DNA from: Bacteroidales bacterium
Lineage (GTDB): Bacteria; Bacteroidota; Bacteroidia; Bacteroidales; VadinHA17
Assembly: GCA_011620595.1 (NCBI GenBank)
Contig: WOYX01000053.1
Location: 33,235 to 95,035 of the forward strand
Length of the DNA stretch: 61,801 nucleotides
Direction of reading: 5' to 3'
In this document: positions 42,372-50,453 of the stretch, piece by piece
How the letters are laid out: each line of letters starts with the position of its first letter
Position numbering within the stretch: the stretch's first letter is position 1
Program-made: the position numbers and the translations under genes
The notes under the pieces: model-generated
What the model saw: the letters and a program-made list of their open reading frames with translations, nothing else
The model's database searches: none
Told to the model about the DNA's origin: nothing

Positions 42372-43163
42372 TTATTTCTCCACATGACAGGAGCAGGAAA
42401 CCTCTGTATTAAGGAAGTAAGATGCGATTAAGTCATAAAGTGGCCGGTCATATTTCTTCAGTTCCCTGCGGGTGTTTATGTGGTTATGTTTTCCGTCAGG
42501 AACAGGAACGCCGGCGTTGGCGTTGAACCATGACTGCACCCCTTCTGCCCAGTATTCCTCTAAATTGATCGAAGCGTAGGTTTCCTGCCACTTGCCCTTG
42601 CTAACCGCATCATCAAGCATTGCCTGAAGATTTTTATTGAAGCAGGAGTCATTCAGCACAAATCCCACCAGGTGTATTGTATGTGCAAACTCATGAATGA
42701 GGATATCCTCGGCATGGTATTTATCAATCTGGTAACAGAGCAGGTTTTCCTCTGCACACGATGTCAGTGGCAATTCGGGAGTTCCTCCCAGACCCCTGGC
42801 CCTGACATCCCAGTTTACAGTGGTATCACTTTCAAGGAAAGTGTACTCAGGAATGTCAGTTGTACCTTCATACCTCCCCGTTACAGCCACTTTGACTCCT
42901 CTTGCCACAAGTGTATCAGCAATATTGCGCGGAAGCCCCTCAGTGAGCATAATTACTATCTCCCTTGCCTTGAGAAGGGCTTTATCAGGAACCTTGTGAG
43001 AGCTGATAATGGGTATATCATTTGCGTCAGTGAACTTTTTATAGAAAGGATCAAGTGCGAGGCTTTCAGGTGGTGATGTGACTGTTGCCGGGGCTGTTCC
43101 GTTTTCAGAAGGCCTGTGTGAACAGCAGCATAACAGAAGGAAAAGTATTAACAAAATTTTCAT
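42372..43163 (-). CDS. Secreted HExxH metalloprotease-like lipoprotein (paralogue A)
   Basis: This 263-aa lipoprotein (signal ending LLLCCCSH) carries a zincin motif, ILIHEFAHTIH, and a downstream acidic helix EEYWAEGVQSWF that could supply the third zinc ligand, as in gluzincins. Further conserved blocks are LDPFYKKFTD, ARGLGGTPELPL, CAEENLLC and HNHINTRRELKKYD. I do not recognise a named peptidase family; the HEFAH plus YWAEG pattern is only loosely like the anthrax lethal factor (M34) type. It is the last gene of the second SusCD operon and shares many blocks with its neighbour at 43417. Activity and substrate are unknown. Confidence 0.65.
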   Translation of the reverse strand: MKILLILFLLLCCCSHRPSENGTAPATVTSPPESLALDPFYKKFTDANDIPIISSHKVPDKALLKAREIVIMLTEGLPRNIADTLVARGVKVAVTGRYEGTTDIPEYTFLESDTTVNWDVRARGLGGTPELPLTSCAEENLLCYQIDKYHAEDILIHEFAHTIHLVGFVLNDSCFNKNLQAMLDDAVSKGKWQETYASINLEEYWAEGVQSWFNANAGVPVPDGKHNHINTRRELKKYDRPLYDLIASYFLNTEVSCSCHVEK

Positions 43164-43416
43164 TAGTCTACAAATTTTTCATTTAATTGGTCCAATGGGA
43201 GATGCATTCAATATTACAGGCAAATTCTGCTCTGACATCAATATCATACAGGTTTCATTTTGTTATAGATAAAGTCGGTCTTATGGCTGTTAAAAGGTTA
43301 TACTGCAGCGGTTTATCTTTTAAAATCAGATAGCCTCTCCTGTTAAATCTCAGAATTTTTGATGATTACATGTTTTAATGTCAAGTCCTGCAACCATGGT
43401 TTCCGGATATTGATTC

Positions 43417-44436
43417 TCAGTATTCGTGACAGCTCCCGGTAAAGGTTGTGTTAAAGTACTCACTTATCAGGTTATACAGCCCTACGTCATACTGTTGAAG
43501 TTCACTTCTGGTGTTTACATGGTTATGGACACCGTTTGCCGGGATACTCTGGTTATTGACATTATACCAGTCCTGCACTCCTTCGGCCCAGTATTCTGAG
43601 AAGTTCGATGCAGCATAGGTGTTGGCCCACTTTCCGCTGCTGATGGCATCGTTAAACAGTGTGTTCAGTCTCTCCTCGAAGTCGGGTTCAACGAATATTA
43701 TCCCCATTCCATGTATTGCATGCGCAAATTCATGTATCAGGATATCTTCAGGATGGTACCTGTCATCTGAGTAGCACATTATGTTCTCTTCGGCCCCTGT
43801 AGTCAGTGGTACCCAAATGGTTCCGCCAAGGCCCCTTGAACGCTCGTCCCAGTTGGTGTTCGGGTCATCCTTAAGGAATTCATATTCGGGCATGTCGGTT
43901 GTGACTTCAGTTGCTCCTATGATTCCCACCCTGGCATTCTTCTCAATTAACATAAGTCTTACATTGTCGCGTTTGGAGAGCATGGCCAACACAATGGCCC
44001 TTGTTTTAAGCAGGGCTTCTTCGGGAACCTTCCCGGAGCTGATCACCGGGATACCGCCTGCGTCAGTATATTTCCGGTAAAAGGGGTCCAGCCCAAGTGA
44101 TGCCGGGACGGATGTGATCTCAATGCCTCCGGGTGAGACAACAACATAATCTGTGACGGTTGAAGAGTTGTTTTCACCGGTTACCGTCAGTGTGACGGTG
44201 AATGTTCCTGAACGATAATAGGTGTGCACAGGATTCAGTTCATCAGAAGTATCTCCGTCACCGAAATCCCATTCACAACGTGTTGCATTGACGCTTTCAT
44301 TACTAAAGGTCACCGTACATGGTGAGACATTATTGTCTTTTATGTATGAGAAGAGGGCAGTGGCCTCCTGCTCTTTACCGCAAGAGATGGTTGCCAGAAG
44401 CAGCAATGCAATATTCAGGATACTCTTTTTCTTCAT
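43417..44436 (-). CDS. Secreted PKD plus HExxH metalloprotease-like lipoprotein (paralogue B)
   Basis: This 339-aa lipoprotein (MKKKSILN start, lipobox ATISCGKE) starts with a PKD domain (RCEWDFGDGDTSDELNPVH, about 45-110), then the same metalloprotease-like domain as paralogue A: LDPFYRKYTD, RSRGLGGTIWVPL, GAEENIMCYSDD, ILIHEFAHAIHGMG and SEYWAEGVQDWY. The PKD domain may hold it on a substrate or the cell surface. The longest frame (44481) adds 15 residues before the signal peptide. The 253-base gap to paralogue A holds nothing I can name. This gene pair is a likely tandem duplication, with PKD gained or lost in one copy. Confidence 0.68.
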   Translation of the reverse strand: MKKKSILNIALLLLATISCGKEQEATALFSYIKDNNVSPCTVTFSNESVNATRCEWDFGDGDTSDELNPVHTYYRSGTFTVTLTVTGENNSSTVTDYVVVSPGGIEITSVPASLGLDPFYRKYTDAGGIPVISSGKVPEEALLKTRAIVLAMLSKRDNVRLMLIEKNARVGIIGATEVTTDMPEYEFLKDDPNTNWDERSRGLGGTIWVPLTTGAEENIMCYSDDRYHPEDILIHEFAHAIHGMGIIFVEPDFEERLNTLFNDAISSGKWANTYAASNFSEYWAEGVQDWYNVNNQSIPANGVHNHVNTRSELQQYDVGLYNLISEYFNTTFTGSCHEY

Positions 44437-44504
44437 GATCAGGTAATTTAATTCAAGCATGCTGCACAGCGTTGTCGCCATGCAGCATGTCCGGAAAGAA
44501 ACTT

Positions 44505-45506
44505 TTATTTACCCTTGTAGGTGAAAGTAACGTCAACTATAGTGTGTTTGTCAGCATGCCACCAGTTATCATCAACCGATACATTTTCAAATGAAAGGAT
44601 TCCGGCTGACGCATCATAATAGCCCACATCAGCTGTAGTGGCCTGGTAGATATAGGGCATCAGCCTAATCATTTTTGTGGTTGCCTCGCCGGTGACCCTG
44701 TCAATCATGGTGGCTTCATCGGTTGTGTCATAACCGTCACCGGGCAGCTCAATGACATTCCTCGAATCGCCTGGTCGGGGACAGTTGATGGTGAAGACCA
44801 CACCGTACCACCAGTCATTCCAGTTGCACCAGTCAAGTCCGAAGTCGGTGATCATATAATATTCCGGGTGATGTGTCCAGCCCAGTTCCCATGACTGAGA
44901 ATTCTCATTCCATAACCATCCGTAAATCCATACGCCCTGGTGTATTTCAACATCCTTTTTGAATCCGGTGATCTGGTTGTGGGCTTCATAGATTCCGTCA
45001 GGTATCGCAGGCAGGGTGCAGAAGTTCATGTATGCCGGCACCACCTGGAAGGCACTTGGTGTCCGCAGGGTGTCATTACTGGCAAGTACTGCAAAGCTTT
45101 CAAAAGTGAAGTAGAACCCTGTCCGTATACTGTCAGGTTCAAATTCAAGTCCATCAAGGAGTTCTTCAGAGGTTGTGACTGAGAAAGAAATAGTGTCATT
45201 TATCAGGTCTGAGTCAAGGGCAAGTGCAGATGTGACAAGGTTATTGCCAGCATCGTAAAGATTCTTGATAATAAGTATTTTGCTGACATCTGTATAGGAG
45301 ACGACTGCCACTTGCAGGTCAATGGTTACATCATAAAGTACGTTTACCGGGTTGTATTCCCTGGTGCATACAATGGTGCCGGTTGAGGCAGTAAAGTCGG
45401 CCGAATACCCCGGGGTAACCTCCCTCAGCAGGTCAATTGTCTCCTTTTGGCATGCCTGGAAAAGTGCTGGCATCAGGAGAAGTGTCAGTATAATTATCTT
45501 TTTCAT
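44505..45506 (-). CDS. Uncharacterised lipoprotein in the SusCD operon
   Basis: This 333-aa protein has a lipoprotein signal (MKKIIILTLL, lipobox LFQACQKE). It is rich in beta-strand-like sequence and aromatic residues in the C-terminal half (IYGWLWNEN, DWCNWNDWWYG). I recognise no domain. Its position directly after SusD (11 bases) suggests a surface-exposed binding lipoprotein, as SusE/F-type genes occupy that place. The Trp-rich stretch could bind a ligand. Function is inferred from context only. Confidence 0.6.
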   Translation of the reverse strand: MKKIIILTLLLMPALFQACQKETIDLLREVTPGYSADFTASTGTIVCTREYNPVNVLYDVTIDLQVAVVSYTDVSKILIIKNLYDAGNNLVTSALALDSDLINDTISFSVTTSEELLDGLEFEPDSIRTGFYFTFESFAVLASNDTLRTPSAFQVVPAYMNFCTLPAIPDGIYEAHNQITGFKKDVEIHQGVWIYGWLWNENSQSWELGWTHHPEYYMITDFGLDWCNWNDWWYGVVFTINCPRPGDSRNVIELPGDGYDTTDEATMIDRVTGEATTKMIRLMPYIYQATTADVGYYDASAGILSFENVSVDDNWWHADKHTIVDVTFTYKGK

Positions 45507-45517
45507 TTCTCTCGTTT

Positions 45518-46960
45518 TTATCTGTTTATCCACCAAATTTTAGAGTCCAGGGCATCGCCGTTAGGAAGGGTAGCTATCGCCGCCCCAAGGTTACCGGCAT
45601 TGGATTGTCCTTCAGAGATAGGATACTGAAATCTCCAGGGAATGACGTTGACCGCTCCGCCGGCAACGGGAATCAGTGCAGGATATCCTGTTCTTCTCTG
45701 TTCGGTCCATGCTTCAATACCCCTGGTGAAGAGGGTGACCCATTTCTGTTCCATTATCCTCTGCAGGGTGTTGTTGTATGAAACTGCTGATTGAGAGATA
45801 TATGCTGTGAAGTCAGCCTCTGACAGGCCCAGTTCCTGGAAGTTTGCCTTTATGGCACTATTATAGAGTGCAGCAGCATCCTGTGAAATAATCCCTCTCT
45901 GGGATGCCTCTGCCAGGAGGAAGAGGACATCTGAGCTGGCGATGAGAGTTCCAGGTCTGTCTTTTCTTCCCCAGACCGGGTTGATTTTGGCGTACACCTC
46001 AATGTCATTGGAGCTGATTCCCTGACCTGCAGCCAGACCCGTGTATTCACCCTCGTCGTTGGCGACAGCGTATACCGGAAGCCTCGGATCATCATTGGAG
46101 TTCATGAAATCAGCAAGCGTGTTACAGAGCCTGTATCCTCCGTCTGTTGCTTCAGATGAAAGGTTTGAATAAAAAGGGTTATAATTCTTTGGGGCGGTGC
46201 CGGGGAAGGAGAACCATGCATTGTCTGAGTTTGAAAGGATGAACTCTGTTTCCGGGTTATTGACAAGGGTACTTATTTTTCCGGCCATATCCTCCTTCAT
46301 AGAGATTCTCATCATCAGTTTAAGCTGCAGCGAATTAGCGAATTTCAACCACTTCCGGGCATCGCCGTTGAAAAGCAGATCATAACCCTGTCTGATGGAG
46401 ATCGTGGTTTTTCCCCGGAGCATTGAGGAAGCTGACCTGAGTGAGTCAATAAGAGCCAGATAGACACTTCTCTGATCATCATATGCCGGTTTGTTGATCC
46501 CCTCCTCAGCCCGGAGAGCTTCGGAATAGGGTACAGGCCCGTAGCAGTCAGTGAGGAGTGCGTATGCATATGACGACATTACCAGTGACACTGCCATCTG
46601 TGATTCATTGTTTTCCGCTGCAGCGAGTTCATACATGGTACGGAGGTCCTTGAGCGGACCGGAGTAGAGGTTGTCCCAGAGGTAGCCCCTGGCTTTTTCG
46701 TATGAGTAACTTCCGTTTGTAGGCCAGTATGCGCACGAAATCTGCTGTGCCCATGCTGATGCATAGCTCAGGTTTTCCATGAAGGCATTCTCGTTCGAGG
46801 TGATAGAGAAGATAGCACCGGGTAGAAGATAGTCAGAAGGCACCTCCGTAATGGCATTGGGATCACGGTTTATTGTATCGAAATCTTTTTCACATGATGT
46901 GACTGCCAGGATTCCGGCGAGAAGAAAAAGTGCCCTTATATGTAGTTTATATGTTCTCAT
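45518..46960 (-). CDS. susD: SusD-like lipoprotein (SusD_2 type)
   Basis: The protein has about 480 aa, with a lipoprotein signal (lipobox LAVTSCEK) followed by FDTINRDPNAITEVPSDYLLPGA, typical of the SusD_2 (PF12771-like) group rather than canonical SusD. AWAQQISCAYWP, the helix YAYALLTDCYGPVPYSEA and the C-terminal IMEQKWVTLFTRGIEAWTEQRRTG support this. SusD_2 proteins pair with SusC transporters of varied cargo, including peptides. It begins 12 bases after SusC. An ATG three codons upstream is also possible. Confidence 0.9.
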   Translation of the reverse strand: MRTYKLHIRALFLLAGILAVTSCEKDFDTINRDPNAITEVPSDYLLPGAIFSITSNENAFMENLSYASAWAQQISCAYWPTNGSYSYEKARGYLWDNLYSGPLKDLRTMYELAAAENNESQMAVSLVMSSYAYALLTDCYGPVPYSEALRAEEGINKPAYDDQRSVYLALIDSLRSASSMLRGKTTISIRQGYDLLFNGDARKWLKFANSLQLKLMMRISMKEDMAGKISTLVNNPETEFILSNSDNAWFSFPGTAPKNYNPFYSNLSSEATDGGYRLCNTLADFMNSNDDPRLPVYAVANDEGEYTGLAAGQGISSNDIEVYAKINPVWGRKDRPGTLIASSDVLFLLAEASQRGIISQDAAALYNSAIKANFQELGLSEADFTAYISQSAVSYNNTLQRIMEQKWVTLFTRGIEAWTEQRRTGYPALIPVAGGAVNVIPWRFQYPISEGQSNAGNLGAAIATLPNGDALDSKIWWINR

Positions 46961-46972
46961 GGGTATCATTCG

Positions 46973-49900
46973 TTAGAATTTTAGTGTTATATCGAAGCTG
47001 ACCGTCCTGGCGGTTGGCATGTTGAAGAGTTCAAAGCCCTGGTAATATGGAGATGCAGAGACTGCAGATTCGGGATCGACATGTGGTACATTGGCGAAGA
47101 GGAGGGCGAGATTTCTTCCCACCACTGAGACTGAGGCGCTGCGCAGGGGCAGTTTGCCCAGTATACTCCGTGGCAGGTCATAGACGACTCTTGCCTCCTT
47201 AAGCTTGATGTAAGAAGCATCAAAAATGACCGGCTCATGCAGTCCGTACTGGTTTAGCCTGTAGTTATAATCCTGGAAGGACACTGACACATTGTTGGGC
47301 ACATAGATGATATTATCTCCCTGTTCAACCTCCATTACCCCCTTGCCAACAATGCTTCCCTGCCTGTACAGGTTTTCAGTTTCGGCTGCAAGACCATACT
47401 GGCGAAGCCACTGTGTTGTAAGTGAGAACATGTCGCCTCCGAATTTGCCGTTGAACTGCACAAAAAGGTTGATATTCCTGTACCGGAGTCCTGTGGAGAG
47501 GTTGCCAAGCCAGTCGGGCGTGATGTTCCCCACAACAGACTCCTGGTTCTCAATTGCCGGCAGACCGTTCACATGAATGATGTTTCCTTCAGGATCTCTT
47601 TTGAAACTGAAGCCTATCATGTTTCCGTAGGCTGAGCCCGGCCTGGCTTCGGTGCGGATGCCTGAATAGGCGTAGCCAATGGGCAGGGCATCAACTCCTT
47701 CAGCAAGCGATTTTACTTTGTTTACGTTCCGCGAATATGTAAACGCCACATTCCATTCCAGTTTTTGCTTTTTCAAAGGTACTGCGGTGAACATAAGCTC
47801 TATCCCCTTGTTGGTAATCTCGCCAACGTTGACTGCCCGATATGTGTAACCGGCACTCGGGGGAGTCACAATCCACGATATCTGGTCAAATGACCGTCCG
47901 CTGTACGCAGCCATGTCAAGATTCAGTCGCGACTGGAACAGGCGAAGATCGATGCCTGCCTCATACTGCTGTGTTCTTGTAGGCTTCAGGTTGGGGTTTT
48001 TCAGTGAATTCTCCACTGACGCCTCATAGATATTGTCAAGCCTGTTCAGGTTAAAATATGACCTCTGAAGCTGATAGGGTGAAGTTCCGGCGCCCACCTG
48101 TGATGCGTTGAGACGCAATTTCAAGAATGAAAAGGAGGAGGGAAGCCTGAATGCTTCAGAAGCCACCCAGCTTAATGATGCTGAGGGATAGAAGTAAGAC
48201 CTGTTGGCCACAGGGAGGGTGCTGGTCCAATCATTCCTGCCGGTCAGAGTCAGGTAGATTCCCCTGCTGAATGATAAATCGAGATTACCAAATACGCTGT
48301 TAAGCCTGCTCTGTGAATAGCCGTTGGTGGCTTCCCTTGTGCCCTTCGAATTTGACATGTTGAATACGCCGGGTATGACCAGTTCCGGGGCACTCATGCT
48401 CTCCCAGTCTATCATTGCATCCCTTCTCTCCGCTCCGACAAAGGCACTGAGGTTTATAATGCCCAGATCCTTCCTGTAAAAGAGCATAGCGTTCATTGTA
48501 GTGCTCCTCCTCTTGGTCAGGTTCCTGCTGTAATATCCCTTGTAACTGTATACGCTTCCGGTCCAGTGTCTTACCCCTTCATCAGCCTTGACCACTATCT
48601 GCTCGTCTATATATTCACTGCTGTACTTTGCTTCCAGAGAAAGCGATTCAGTAATATTGTACTTTGCCCCGATAACCGTGAAATAACGGTTTGAGGAGAA
48701 CTCGTTGTTCAGTCTCTCAAGCAGTATATAAGGATTTGGATAATAATCGCTGGTTGCAGAACAGTAACCCGGAGCCACTATGCCCGGGTTGTTTCCATTG
48801 TAGTCATATGGCAGTGGAACTCCGCCAGCAAGAAGTTCTCTCCAGTTTCGCAGATCAGCACTGTTGGTGCTCCTTGGCATGAAGAAAGCTGACTTGACAG
48901 GATTCTCCGGGTAGTTGTCTCCAGCCATCCTGTTACCGCTGAAGGTATTTGAATACAATATACTTGACGTAACCACCAGGTTTGGAGTGATATTGGCTGA
49001 AGCGTTGATTGAGATATTATTCCTGGTAAGGTCAGTATTGTACAGCATTCCCTCCTGGCTCATGTTGCTGTAGGCAAGCCTGTAGTTGTATTTGTCAGTC
49101 TCTCCCTTACTGAAGGAGATGTTGTTGTTGAAGGTGATGCCTGTCTGGAAGAAATCACGAACGTTGTCTTTATATGACTTCAGTTCAACTGGTATCGGAA
49201 CACCGTTCTCATCAAGCCTGCTGGTCCAGTCTACACCTTTCAGTCCCGTGTCGAGCTCAGGCCCGTAGGCATAGTATGATTCCTGGCCCGACTCCCAGTA
49301 ATCCCATCCGGACGGGTCATTTCCAGGACCGTACTTGTTCTGGTAGTCAGGTAACCTGAAGGGTCTGTCAAATGAGACGCCGCTGCTGAATTCAAATCCT
49401 ACTCCGCTGCTGCCGCTCTTGGTGGTGATTATAATGGCACCGTTGGCTGCCTGCGAACCGTACAATGCAGCTGCACTGGCACCTTTTAGAACGGTAAGTG
49501 ACTCTATGTCAGCCGGGTTGATATCAGAAAGAGCATTGCCATAGTCAACGGTACCTCTGCTGCGCAGGTTATTGATAACCGGAATCCCGTCAACGACGAA
49601 CAATGGCTGGTTGTCAGAGGAGATTGATGATACACCCCTGATAATGATTCTGGATGACGATCCGACGCCTCCGCCTGAAGAGGAGATGTCAAGGCCGGCA
49701 ACCTTTCCTGAGAGGGCGTTGATGAGGTTCGACTCATTGCTTCCTGTAATCTCCTCACCGGCCACCTGTGTGACGGCATACCCAAGGGATTTTTCTGATC
49801 TCTTTATACCCATTGCGGTTACTACGACCTCTTCGACAACGATCCCTTCTGACATGGTTATCTCAAGAAAGGAGCTCGTTCCTAGTTCCACTTCTATAGT

Positions 49901-50146
49901 CTCCATGCCAACAAACGAGATCTGGAGCAATTTGTCATCCTGATTCACGGAGATGCTGAACTCACCATTCATATCAGATGAAGTGCCTCTCATGGTACCT
50001 TTCACCAGGATGTTCGCTCCTGGTATGGGCCTCTGATCGGTATCCCTGATGACACCCCTGACCACTCTTTCCTGTGCTATTAACGACAGTGGGAGGACCA
50101 AAACGACAATCAGGGCGATTGCAAACCTGAAAATAGATTTCTGCAT
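46973..50146 (-). CDS. susC: SusC/RagA-family TonB-dependent transporter (second locus)
   Basis: This 1057-aa protein has a Sec signal ending near SLIAQ, a carboxypeptidase-D-like domain (about 28-110), the TonB-box-like EEVVVTAMG, the plug (SRIIIRGVSSISSDNQPLFVVDG) and a large beta-barrel. It pairs with the SusD_2 protein after it. It is not close to the SusC at 26558. No glycoside hydrolase accompanies it; the operon instead ends in two metalloprotease-like genes, so the cargo may be peptides or protein fragments (inference). RagA/RagB is the known precedent for peptide import by a SusCD pair. Confidence 0.93.
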   Translation of the reverse strand: MQKSIFRFAIALIVVLVLPLSLIAQERVVRGVIRDTDQRPIPGANILVKGTMRGTSSDMNGEFSISVNQDDKLLQISFVGMETIEVELGTSSFLEITMSEGIVVEEVVVTAMGIKRSEKSLGYAVTQVAGEEITGSNESNLINALSGKVAGLDISSSGGGVGSSSRIIIRGVSSISSDNQPLFVVDGIPVINNLRSRGTVDYGNALSDINPADIESLTVLKGASAAALYGSQAANGAIIITTKSGSSGVGFEFSSGVSFDRPFRLPDYQNKYGPGNDPSGWDYWESGQESYYAYGPELDTGLKGVDWTSRLDENGVPIPVELKSYKDNVRDFFQTGITFNNNISFSKGETDKYNYRLAYSNMSQEGMLYNTDLTRNNISINASANITPNLVVTSSILYSNTFSGNRMAGDNYPENPVKSAFFMPRSTNSADLRNWRELLAGGVPLPYDYNGNNPGIVAPGYCSATSDYYPNPYILLERLNNEFSSNRYFTVIGAKYNITESLSLEAKYSSEYIDEQIVVKADEGVRHWTGSVYSYKGYYSRNLTKRRSTTMNAMLFYRKDLGIINLSAFVGAERRDAMIDWESMSAPELVIPGVFNMSNSKGTREATNGYSQSRLNSVFGNLDLSFSRGIYLTLTGRNDWTSTLPVANRSYFYPSASLSWVASEAFRLPSSFSFLKLRLNASQVGAGTSPYQLQRSYFNLNRLDNIYEASVENSLKNPNLKPTRTQQYEAGIDLRLFQSRLNLDMAAYSGRSFDQISWIVTPPSAGYTYRAVNVGEITNKGIELMFTAVPLKKQKLEWNVAFTYSRNVNKVKSLAEGVDALPIGYAYSGIRTEARPGSAYGNMIGFSFKRDPEGNIIHVNGLPAIENQESVVGNITPDWLGNLSTGLRYRNINLFVQFNGKFGGDMFSLTTQWLRQYGLAAETENLYRQGSIVGKGVMEVEQGDNIIYVPNNVSVSFQDYNYRLNQYGLHEPVIFDASYIKLKEARVVYDLPRSILGKLPLRSASVSVVGRNLALLFANVPHVDPESAVSASPYYQGFELFNMPTARTVSFDITLKF

Positions 50147-50453
50147 AGTTGAAAGGGTTTTGAATTTTCAATAAAATTACCGGATGGGACACCCGGTCAT
50201 ATCAGACAAATCGGTTAAACAGATGAAGGCATTTTAAAAATAATGGGATATTTTCGGCAGCGCATAGGGATAAATTCGGCAGGAGGCTGATTTATGGTTT
50301 GATAATCAGATCTATTTGTTCTTATGATGATTCATTCAGAAAATTTGTAGCCTCGCCACTGTGGAGTGCCGTTATATACACTTGTTCAGATCATTTCTTA
50401 CCCGAAGGCTACAGATCCTTAAAGGAGAGGGGATATCACAGATCTGGGAGACA
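50147..50453. other. Intergenic region between second susC and its regulator
   Basis: About 307 bases with no ORF of note. It must hold the susC promoter, reading on the minus strand, but I find no clear TAnnTTTG element and no strong dyad. Possibly regulated by the adjacent AraC-type regulator, whose sites I cannot define. Confidence 0.3.
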
